Source: Liolophura sinensis
Taxonomy: Eukaryota; Mollusca; Polyplacophora; Chitonida; Chitonidae
NCBI RefSeq assembly: GCF_032854445.1
Contig: NC_088295.1
Span: forward strand, 1,304,501-1,368,500
DNA length: 64,000 nucleotides
Direction: 5' to 3'
Below the pieces are notes generated by a model. The model was not told the DNA's origin. It ran no database searches and saw only the letters and a program-made list of their open reading frames with translations. A program made the position numbers and the translations under genes. Positions 1 through 10,900 of this stretch are shown here, in pieces; within the stretch, counting starts at the first letter, position 1; every line of letters starts with the position of its first letter.

Positions 1-209
1 CGGCACCTGCACTGAAGTCCTGTATTGCGGGTTTCTTCCAAAATAAGTTAATTCTTCGTAAACCCACTAGCTTTATTAACCTCTGACTACAATGACAAAA
101 GCAACATGATCGAGGTATGTAGTTCCTTCAGGCAGTGCTACACACTTATCATCACTTCACATAGGCCTACTGTACCATTCACTGGTTGCAACAAATTCCC
201 GTTGTTCTA

Positions 210-500
210 GCTTCCATACACCGCCAATGAATTACTTTTGGGCCAGTAGTACCGCCACTCGATTTCTTACCGCCATTGGTAAGTGCAACTCTTTCATCAC
301 TACTGTTCGTACACCGCCATTCGATTACTTCATAATACCGCCATTGGTAACTAGTACTCCTTAATCACTACTCTTCGTACACCGCCACTCGATTTCTTAC
401 CGCCATTGGTAGCTGGAACTCTTTCGTCATTGTCATTGGTCCACCGCCCCTCGATCACTTACCGCCATTGTAAAGTGATGCTCTTTAATCACTACCATTC
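210..500. repeat. Short tandem array, about 65-75 bp unit, about 4 copies
   Basis: Imperfect direct repeats share the landmarks ACCGCCA, CGATTTCTTACCGCCATTGG and a CTCTTT-ATCACTACT segment. The copies are diverged. No coding potential is seen. It lies directly upstream of the SINE at 534. Confidence 0.7.
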
Positions 501-533
501 ATTTGTTTAATGTTGTTGGTATATGTTGCTTTT

Positions 534-801
534 GGGGGCCTCCGTGGCTCCGTCGGTTAGCGCGCTAGCGCAGCGTAATGACCCAGGAGCCTCTCACCAA
601 TGCGGTCGCTGTGAGTTCAAGTCCAGCTCATGCTGGCTTCCTCTCCGACCGTAAGTGGGAAGGTCTGCCAGCAACCTGCGGATGGTCGTGGGTTTCCCCC
701 GGGCTGTGCCCGGTTTCCACCCACCATAATGCTGGCCGCCGTCGTATAAGTGAAATATTCTTGAGTACAGCGTAAAACACCAATCAAATAAATAAATAAA
801 T
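534..801 (+). mobile_element. Full-length tRNA-derived SINE (family 1) with 13-bp target-site duplication
   Basis: The 5' part resembles a tRNA gene. An A-box-like TGGCTCCGTCGG lies near 551 and a B-box-like GTTCAAGTCC near 614. The 3' part carries the segment ATAATGCTGGCCGCCGTCG and ends in an AATA-rich tail. The 13-mer ATATGTTGCTTTT occurs immediately before (521-533) and after (802-814) the element, which is a target-site duplication and shows a fairly recent insertion by LINE machinery. Truncated relatives occur near 6640, 14205, 28555, 33590, 39727, 50446 and 55260. Short ORFs here are not genes. Confidence 0.9.
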
Positions 802-814
802 ATATGTTGCTTTT

Positions 815-1144
815 CTCTTGACTTCAATGGAATAGGGGTATTTATTCACGGTTATGGATAAAATGACTTGCATGCCAACATTCATACATCGCGTTTACAT
901 TGGGGACGTTTTCGTGTTCTGTATAGCTAACATGCATACAGGTATCACTATGGCTGCTATTCATTCTTTCTTCCTTTTTTACCATTTATGTACCTCCATT
1001 TCAGTTCCCTCATCTCACCTGATACCGAAATAGTCAATATTCAATTTGTCATTTATAAACATTGTCAAAACGAAATTATACTTTGTTCTCGATTAACGTC
1101 CTACAACCACTTCACGCCATTCTTTCATGGCCTTTAAGGGATTT
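815..1144. other. Unique spacer
   Basis: AT-rich single-copy sequence between the SINE and the first long array. No exon-like segment or RNA gene is recognised. Confidence 0.5.
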
Positions 1145-2417
1145 TGTACATGCTATGAATGATTCGGTGCTTGTGGATCTAAGGAAGATTCAGCACTTGT
1201 GGTTCTCAGGATGATTCACTGGTTGTGGTTCTCTGGATGATTTAGTGGTTGTGGTTCTCTGGATGATTCAGCACTTGTGGTTCTCTGGATGATTCAGTGG
1301 TTGTGGTTCTCTGGATGATTCCGTGCTTGTGGTCCTATGGATGCTTCAGCACTTGTGGTTCTCTGGATGATTCACTGGTTGTGGTTCTCTGGATGATTCA
1401 CTGGTTGTGGTTCTCTGGATGATTCAGCACTTGTGGTTCTCTGGATGATTCAGTGCTTGTGGTTCTGCGGATGATTCAGTGCTTGTGGTTCTGTGGATGA
1501 TTCAGTGGTTGTGGTCCTATGGATGATTAAGTGCTTGTGGTTCTCTGGATGATTCAGTGGTTGTGGTCCTATGGATGATTAAGTGCTTGTGGTTCTCTGG
1601 ATGATTCAGTGCCTGTGGTTCTCTGGATGATTCAGTGCTTGTGGTCCTATGGATGATTCGGTGCTTGTGGTTCTAAGGTGATTCAGTGTTTGTAGTTCTA
1701 TGGATGAATCAGTGCTTGTGGTTCTGTGGATGATTTAATTTTAGTGGCTCTCTTGATGATTCAGCGCTTGAAGCACTATGGGTGATTCAGTGCTTGTGGT
1801 TCTGTGGGTGATTCAGTGCTTGTAGTCCTATGCATGATTTAGTGCTTTGGTTATACCAGCGATTCAGCCGTTGTGGTTTTATAGATAATTCAGCCATTGT
1901 GGTTCTGTGGATGATTCAGCGCTTGTGGTTCTGTGGATGGTTTAATACTGGTGGTTTTATTGATAATTCAGTGGTTGTGGTTCTGTGGATGATTCAGCGC
2001 TTGTGGTTCTGTGGATGGTTTAGTGCATGTGGCTCTGTTGATGGCCCAGCGCTTGTGGTTCTGAGGATGGTTCAGCGCTTATGGTTCTGCAGATGGTTCA
2101 GCGCTTGTGGTTCTCTGGATGATCTAATGCTAGTGGCTGGATGATTCAGCGCTGGTAGCTCTATGGGGGATTCAGAACTTGTGGATCTCTGGATGATTCA
2201 GTGCTTGTAGTTCGATGCATGATTTAGTCCTTGGGATATATCAGTGATTCGGCTGTTGTAGTTTTATGGATGATTCAGTGATTGTGCTTTTGTGGATGGT
2301 TCGGCGCTTGTGATTCTGCGGATGGTTCAGTGCTAGTTGTCCTGTGGATGATTCAGTGCTTGTGGCTATCTGGGTAATTCAGCGCTTGTGATTCTCTGGA
2401 TGATCCGGTGCTTGATT
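1145..2417. repeat. Tandem array, 26-bp unit, about 48 copies
   Basis: The unit contains GATTCAGTGCTTGTGGTTCT followed by CTGGAT. Copies vary mainly at the T/G of GTGCTTG versus GTGGTTG and at CTCTGG versus CTGTGG. Toward 1740-2400 the copies diverge and lengthen. The open frame at 1830-2144 is an effect of the repeat (WF, CGS repeats) and is not a gene. Confidence 0.9.
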
Positions 2418-3245
2418 CAGCTATTATTACATCGCGTCTTCACAACTGTTATTACATCTCGCCTACACAGCTGTTATTACATCTCACTTACCCGGCTATT
2501 ATTACATCTCACATGTACAGCTATTATCACATCTCACATGCACAGCCATTATTACATCTTTCCTACACAGCTATTAGCACATCTCTTTTACACAGTTATT
2601 ATTACATCTCACCAATACAACTATTTTTACATCTCACCCACACAGCTAGTATTACATCTCTCCTACACAGCTATTATTACATCTCACCCACACAGCTATT
2701 ATTACATCTTGCCTCCGCAGCTATTATTACATTTCACCTATAAAACTATTATGACATCTCACTTGCACAGCTATTATTGCATCTCAAATGCAGGACAATT
2801 ATTACAACTCACATGCACAGCCATTATTACATCTCATCAACACATTATTACATCTCACCTACACAGCTCTTATTACATCTCACCTACACAGCCATTATTA
2901 CATCTCACCTACACATATATTTTTACATTTCACATGCACAGCCATTATTACATCTCACAAAAACGTTATTACATCTCATATGCACAGCCATTATTATATC
3001 TCACTTGCACAACTGTTTTTACATCTGACGTACAGAGCCATTATTACATATCACCTACACAGCTGTTATTACTCTTCTGCCACACAGCTATTATTACATC
3101 TCACCTACACAGCTATTATTACATCTCACAAAACATTACATCTCACTTACACAGCCAATATTACATACCACTTGCACAAGTACTATTACATCCCACGTAT
3201 ACAGACATTATTACACTTTTCCCACACAGCTATTATTACCATTAG
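2418..3245. repeat. Tandem array, about 25-bp unit, about 33 copies
   Basis: The unit has CAGCTATTATTACATCTCAC followed by CTACA. It directly abuts the 26-bp array, with no sequence relationship visible between the two. Repetitive open frames (YYISPTQLLLHL-like) run in all three + frames, as expected when a short stop-free unit is repeated. Confidence 0.9.
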
Positions 3246-4643
3246 TTTCCTTCCTATTATATATTTGTAGGTATATAAATTTTTGAAATATTGTACATTG
3301 ATTATTCAGTTGCACTCAGCCACACTCTATTAGCTGAGGGAAAGCTCAATACATTATCATGAAGTGATTGGCGCTTGTGCGTCTTATGTATTGTCCGAAA
3401 ATGTCTGATGTACGTTGTGTTGCTCCCCAGCTCCCCTATATCTGTGATATCGAGCCTGCGCCAGCTGACGTTTTCTCTCTGAGTTTATCTGTGTGTGTAA
3501 GGGGGGGGGGGGGGGGGTGGAGTGGGGAATTGTCAGTGACACCGACCGTTGTTTGTCATCTTCTTGACAGAGATAAGCTGCTGAGCTGATATACCAGCTG
3601 GGGACAGGGTGGTCTCCACATCGCACGGCCCGTGTTTGTGGACAAGAGGATTATCTCTGACATACCAGCTCACGAGACACGCAGTCACAGGCCATACTAA
3701 GCAAACCTTGAAATCTCCACACAAAACATCATGAATGAGCTCAGAGGGCATGGCAAATTGGCCCCGAATTTTATACCCTTTTTTACAGGATGCTCGATGT
3801 CCCGGGTTCCGACGGAAAAACTAATTCACGCAGGCCATGTCAATTAATTAATTGTGTAATTCTCGATATAGGCCTATGCACCTGGACACCACATTCACAC
3901 CAAACAATACGGACTCTGCTTTACACCTATTTTCTCACTTTCCCCATAAAGCGAAATACATGTAACTCTATTACAAATGTACAATGAGCAAAACAGGGAT
4001 GCCTCAGCGAACCTCTGAGAAAATGTCTTCAAATGTCTTGCACATGCATGGAACGTCACACTGACGTCTCTGGCGTAAACGTGGACACGTAGATCTAGAA
4101 ACGTATAACCCCTCTTCAGGAGTTTTAAAGTTCCATAGACCTTATCAGAAAAACTTATAACGTCTATCAACGAAAAGGGCCGAGTGGAAGCACACGGCAA
4201 TCGGCACACAATAACAATGAGACACAAGTGCTGGTAAGATTTGGATTACACAACTCGGTATACCGTATCCATGTAGAGGTGGATGCGCTTTTTACATATA
4301 TACACCTGGGCCCAGTTCCACAAAGATGTACATGTATGATAATCGTACATATAGGACAATGGTGCGGTAATAGTGACGACCAAAATATCGTACGACAAAT
4401 TTGAAACTAGGCCGTGAATTGGAATACGTCGCTTTCACTTTCGGCGTGCAGCAGTGGCGTGGCTTACTAACTCTACAAGGTCTGCGTAGACTTGATTGTG
4501 TTGCTACCTAATAACTTCGATGTGCAATGATACGTATAACTTCACATTGCTCTATCCTGATTTTTACACTTTTTTCGATAACTTTGTAGTGCAGTATTGA
4601 TGTTATTACATTGTTTACTGAAATATCTTTTCTGTTTTCGCAG
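3246..4643. other. Mostly unique sequence with a 17-base G run
   Basis: No convincing exon. A homopolymer of 17 G lies at 3501-3517, inside GTGTGTGTAA...TGGAGTGGGG. Upstream exons of the antistasin-like gene, including a signal-peptide exon, could lie here or left of the window. I could not identify them. Confidence 0.45.
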
Positions 4644-4674
4644 ATTCTGGTTATGGAAATGGCAAACGCAATGC
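4644..4674 (+). CDS. Candidate small upstream exon of the antistasin-like gene
   Basis: A pyrimidine-rich stretch ending TTTTCGCAG precedes this 31-nt segment, and GTAAGT follows it, so both splice borders are good. Read from phase 0 it ends with one base over. That matches the phase-1 start of the antistasin exon at 4932, and the joined codon would be CCA (Pro). The predicted ILVMEMANAM gives no family information, and it contains ATG codons that could be starts. It could equally be a chance pair of splice sites. Confidence 0.3.
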
Positions 4675-4931
4675 GTAAGTTCAACAGTTCTATATAATTA
4701 AAGATGTACAGCATAAAAAGTAAGACCAGAGTAGTGAAGACAGTGTGATAGACATACAGCATAGAGAGTAAGACCAGAGTAGTGACGACAGTATGATGGC
4801 TGACATCTCTTAATATCTCTTTATACATTCAGTACATTTTTAATAATTCCGTTATTTACGACATAAAACACTTATCATTCAGACTTGAAATGGTGTATAA
4901 TTATAAATATATTGATATTTCTCATTTACAG

Positions 4932-7900
4932 CATATTGTGGCGACAAACCGCTGTGTGATATATGGTGTCCATTTGGTTATGTTCGGGATGAGTATGGCT
5001 GTGCTCTGTGTCATTGTCAAGATGGTGAGTACATGTCCATTCTTGTGTGTCCATTTGGCTGTGTCCGGGATGAGTACAGCTGTGCTTTGTGTCCTTGTCA
5101 GGATGGTGAGTACATGTCCATTCTGCTGTGTCCATTTGGCTGTGTCCGGAATGAGTACGGCTGTGCTTTGTGTCCTTGTCAGGATGGTGAGTACATGTCC
5201 ATTCTGGTGTGCCCATTTGGCTGTGTCCGGGATGAGTATGGTTGTGTTCTGTGTCATTGTCAGGAAGGTGAGTACATGTCCATTCTGGTGTGTCCATTTG
5301 GCTGTGTCCGGGATGAGTATGGTTGTGTTCTGTGTCATTGTCAGGAAGGTGAGTACATGTCCATTCTGGTGTGTCCATTTGGCTTTGTCCGGGATGAGTA
5401 CGGCTGTGCTTTGTGTCCTTGTCAGGATGGTGAGTACATGTCCATTCTGGTGTGTCCATTTGGCTGTGTCCGGGATGAGTACGGCTGTGCTTTGTGTCCT
5501 TGTCAGGATGGTGAGTACATGTTCATTCTGGTGTGTCCATTTGGCTGTGTCCGGGATGAGTATGGTTGTGTTCTGTGTCATTGTCAAGATGGTGAGTACA
5601 TGTCCATTCTGGTGTGTACATTTGGCTGTGTCCGGGATGAGTACGGCTGTGCTTTGTGTCCTTGTCAGGATGGTGAGTACATGTCCATTCTGGTGTGTCC
5701 ATTTGGCTGTGTCCGGGATGAGTACAGCTGTGCTTTGTGTCCTTGTCAGGATGGTGAGTAGATGTCCATTCTTGTGTGCCCATTTGGCTGTGTCCGGGAT
5801 GAGTATGGTTGTGTTCTGTGTCATTGTCAGGAAGGTGAGTACATGTCCATTCTGGTGTGTCCATTTGGCTGTGTCCGGGATGAGTACAGCTGTGCTTTGT
5901 GTCCTTGTCAGGATGATGAGTACATGTCCATTCTGGTGTGCCTATTTGGCTGTGTCCTGGATGAGTATGGTTGTGTTCTGTGTCATTGTCAGGAAGGTGA
6001 GTACATGTCCATTCTGGTGTGTCCATTTGGCTGTGTCCGGGATGAGTATGGTTGTGCTCTGTGTCATTGTCAGGAAGGTGAGTACATGTCTATTCTGGTG
6101 TGTCCATTTGGCTGTGTCCGGGATGAGTATGGTTGTGTTCTGTGTCATTGTCAGGAAGGTGAGTACCTGTCCATTCTGGTGTGTGCATTTGGCTGTGTCC
6201 GGGATGAGTATGGTTGTGTTCTGTGTCATTGTCAGGAAGGTGAGTACATGTCCATTCTGGTGTGTGCATTTGGCTGTGTCCGGGATGAGTATGGTTGTGT
6301 TCTGTGTCATTGTCAGGAAGGTGAGTACATGTCCATTCTGCTGTGTCCATTTGGCTGTGTCCGGGATGAGTATGGTTGTGTTCTGTGTCATTGTCAGGAA
6401 GGTGAGTACATGTCCATTCTGGTGTGTCCATTTGACTGTGCCTGGGATGAGTACGGCAGTACTCAGTGTCATTGTCTGGAAGATGAGTAAATGCCCATTT
6501 GGCTGCGCTCGGGATGAGTACGGCAGTACTCAGTGTCATTGTCTGGAGGGGAAATGTATGTCCATTTGACTGTGCCCGGGATGAGTACGGCAGTACCCTG
6601 TGTCATTGTCTGGAAGAAGAGTACATTCTTTCAACTTTTAAACACCAATCGAATAAATAAATATATAAATAAATATTTTTAGCTTGCGTCTGACTGCATA
6701 CAGAACATGAACCCGCCACATTGTGTGTAATATATGTGTGTGTTTGTGTAAGTATGTATATCTGCGTGTTCTTGTGTATGTATATGTAAGTCTATTTCCA
6801 GCGGTCTCAGAAGAGGATGATGCCCCAGGCCAGAAATGTGGCCCGCCCGTCTGTCTCTTTTTCCGTCCGGCATGTGACGTGTACGCCAAGGACGACGATG
6901 GCTGTGACACCTGTGAATGCGCAACCCACACAAACACCACACCTCAACCTCAAACTGTCCCAGGTAGGAGGATTTGCTGAACGTTATCTCAACCCGTATC
7001 TTTCTTTCATACTGTGTATGATGGGCGAAAAGATATCTCACCTCGTATCTGTCAGTCATACTCTGTATAATGGGTGAAAAGTTATCTCACCTCGTATCTG
7101 TTACGTCATCCTGTGTGTGATGAGTGAAAAGTTACCTATCCTTGAATCTGTGTATGTGGTGGGTGAAATGTTATCTCGCCTCGTATCTCTCCGGCATAGG
7201 TGAAAAGCTATCTCATCTCATATCTCTCTGTTGCACAGGTGTAATGTAGGTGTAATAGGTGAAAATCCACCATGCTGTAATACATGCAATTGTGATAAAT
7301 GTTCTTTCTCCATCAGTTTGTGTGTATCTAAACAACTAAATGCATTTGGTTTTCAAGTAAATATGAATACAATATCTGTTCACACAATAATGTGTAAGTA
7401 TGAACACAATATCGGTTCGTACAATAATGTGTAAGTATGAACACAATATCGGTTCGTACAATAATGTGTAAGTATGAATACAATATCTGTTCATACAATA
7501 ATGTGTAAGTATGAATACAATATCTGTTCATACAATAATGTGTAAGTATGAATACAATATCTGTTCATACAATAATGTGTAAGTATGAATACAATATCTG
7601 TTCATACAATAATGTGTAAGTATGAATACAATATCGGTTCATACAATAATGTGTAAGTATGAATACAATATCGGTTCATACAATAATGTGTAAGTATGAA
7701 TACAATATCGGTTCATACAATAATGTGTAAGTATGAATACAATATATGTTTATACAATAATGTGTAAGTATGAATACAATATCGGTTCGTACAATAATGT
7801 GGCCGGCAGTGATGAATGCGCAGTTTATGTTACAGCCAAGACAACGTGTGTTCCTAGAGCCTGTCCATTTTACCTTCCGGCGTGTGGCGTTTACAAAAAG

Positions 7901-10900
7901 GACGGTAACGGGTGTGATACCTGTCAATGTGAGGTGGCCATACCGGATATTGTCAGCCTCTCTAGGCCTCGGTCCAGCCCGGCCTTCAAAGGTAAGCACA
8001 ATAACGCTACACGTGCATGTAGGCGTATGTCAACAGTTCCCTTCTTCTGTTCTTCCGTCCTGGAATTCTCACGGCCTGGAATTAAGCCAATATATTAACA
8101 AACCAATGCATTAACAAGCCAACCCATTAATAAGTCAATATATTAGTAAATCAATCCATTTATAAGCCAATTCATTAATAAGCTAATCCATTAAAAAGTC
8201 AATCCATTAATAAACCAATCTATTAATAAGCCAATCTATTAAAACGTCAATGTATTAATAAGCCAATACATTCATAAGCCAATACATTCATAAGCCAGTA
8301 CATTCATAAGCCAGTACATTTACATGCCAGTACATTTACAAGCCAGTACATTAATAAGTTAGTACATTAATGAGCCAGTACATTAATAAGTCAGTACATT
8401 AATAAGCCAGTACATTTACAAGCCAGTACATTTACAAGCCACTACATTAATAAACCTATATGTATGTTAGTCTACCAAGATATTTTCCTTCATAACCATG
8501 CAGTAATTCCATGATGAAACACGTGACAAGACAGGCAGTGTACCAAGAAAATACCTTCACCCTTAGTACTTGTAAGAAAGGTCTTCAGAGATTATCTGCT
8601 TGCCGATTAATTTAATATCATAAAAGATTTTACTTAATGTGGCGGTTCTTGAGGTCAAAGCTGGTTAAAAACTTTGGAGGCTAAATTTGTCAGTATGAAG
8701 AGGAAATAAACCGTTTTCAAAAGACACTTTCATGGCTAACAATTAATCTAATTACAGGTTTAATTTTAAACATAGCCATCAGTCAGTCAGGCGAAATGTA
8801 GGATCAGCCTCGCCTAATGTTGAACTTGTCCGTGGTATACAAGTAAAAGTGTCTTTACAATCGCTCCCGGCTTTAGAACAGATACGACCACGCAGTCTCG
8901 TGTCAAACGTGGCTGTATTCGCACCACGTACTTCTCACGTTTTGTGATGTGACAGGAGTTCGCGCATTCAGGTAGGCCACACAATTTTGCAAGTCATTGT
9001 TGTTACTCTGGCGTCGGGTGTTCTAGCTAATCAATCGAAGATGTCATACTCTCGCTCACTGAACAATGTTTCCTAATATCTATTAACAAACCATGTTCCA
9101 AAGAAATGCGTCACTACCATCAAAAAGGGACACAGAAACGTGCCTCTTCAATGAAGCTGGTAAAGACAATGGTCCGTTTTCATTTTGGGGATGAATGGCC
9201 TATCTATGTACAGCCGGTGTATCAGAAGACATGGTGTTGTGTAGAGGTCTGTGATGACGAACTCTTTAGACTAACTCAGTGAACGTTCATTCATGTTTTT
9301 TGTTTGTCTGTGACAATACGCTAAAGGTACTCGTCCATTGTTGTCAGCGTTATTGCCAGAGCCGGTACAACGTCAGATCACGGTCAGAAAAGTGCCAATA
9401 GTACATTTTAAGTGAACTATAATAGACTTTCTGCAAACCGTGCAGTTGTCAGTAACATTTAACCTGCCATGCAGTATGTTTGTTAATTAACCTACCACCC
9501 AGTGTGTTTGTTAATTAACCTTCCATACAGTATGTTTGTTAACTAACCTTCCACCCAGTATGTTTGTTAATTAACCTTCCATCCAGTATGTTTGTTAATT
9601 AACCTTCCACCCAGTATGTTTGTTAACTAACCTTCCATCCAGTATGTTTGTTAATTAACCTTCCATACAGTATGTTTGTTAACTAACCTTCCATCCAGTA
9701 TGTTTGTTAATTAACCTTCCATACAGTATGTTTGTTAACTAACCTTCCATCCAGTATGTTTGTTAATTAACCTACCACCCAGTGTGTTTGTTAATTAACC
9801 TTCCATACAGTATGTTTGTTAACTAACCTTCCATACAGTATGTTTGTTAACTAACCTTCCATCCAGTATGTTTGTTAATTAACCTTCCACCCAGTATGTT
9901 TGTTAACTAACCTTCCATCCAGTATGTTTGTTAATTAACCTTCCATACAGTATGTTTGTTAACTAACCTTCCATCCAGTATGTTTGTTAATTAACCTTCC
10001 ATACAGTATGTTTGTTAACTAACCTTCCATCCAGTATGTTGTTAATTAACCCTCCATCCAGTATGTTTGTTAATTAACCTTCCATCCAGTATGTTTGTTA
10101 ATTAACCTGCCGTCCAGTATGCTTGTTAATTAACCTGCCATCCAGTATGTTTGTGAATTAACCTGCCATCCAGTATGTTTGTTAATTAACCTGCAATCCA
10201 GTATGTTTGTGAATTAACCTGCCATCCAGTATGTTTGTGAATTTACCTGCCATCCAGTATGCTGTTAATTAACCCTCCATCCAGTATGTTTGTTAATTAA
10301 CCTGCCATCCAGTATGTTTGTTAATTAACCTGCCATCCAGTATGTTTGTTAATTAACCTGCCATCCAGTATGTTTGTGATTTTACCTGCCATCCAGTATG
10401 TTTGTGAATTTACCTGCCATCCAGTATGTTTGTAAATTAACCTGCCGTCCAGTATGTTTGTGAATTAACCTGTCATGCAGTATGTTTGTTAATTAACCTG
10501 CCATCCAGTATGTTTGTGAATTTACCTACCATCCAGTATTTTTGTTTATTTGTTCTTTTGTGATCCCGGAAGTTCCTTAGGGTTAAATTACTCTACGCAT
10601 AGTTCATATAAATAGGTAGCCTTCGAATGTAACGGGGGTGGGGGGTCGCCGATTCTTTGTATAAAGCTCTGTCGAGCTACAGCCACTGGGTTCTAGTTTC
10701 TGTCGGTCAGTCTGGAACCCACAGCGAAGGGAGCGGATTTCTGCCGCGGGCTCTGCATGCATATCTGGTTGTGTGTGCGGCAGGTGAATAGTTATCTCAC
10801 CTGGTATCTGTTACGGCGATCCACCAACCTTTGGTAAGTTAATGCTCAATCTTCCCACAGATACTCTTACTTCATGTTGTGGTTAAAGAAAAGATCTCTA

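Noticed and set aside
4890..6569. 559-codon + strand ORF (MVYNYKYIDISHLQHIVATN start)
   Set aside because: It is in a different frame from the antistasin code and arises from the 81-bp array. The meaningful frame is the one with CPFG.VRDEYGC.
7733..7835. Antistasin exon 3 starting at 7810 after GGCCGGCAG
   Set aside because: That start gives the wrong phase for exon 2 (phase 1). The acceptor TTATGTTACAG before 7836 gives the right phase and matching cysteine spacing.
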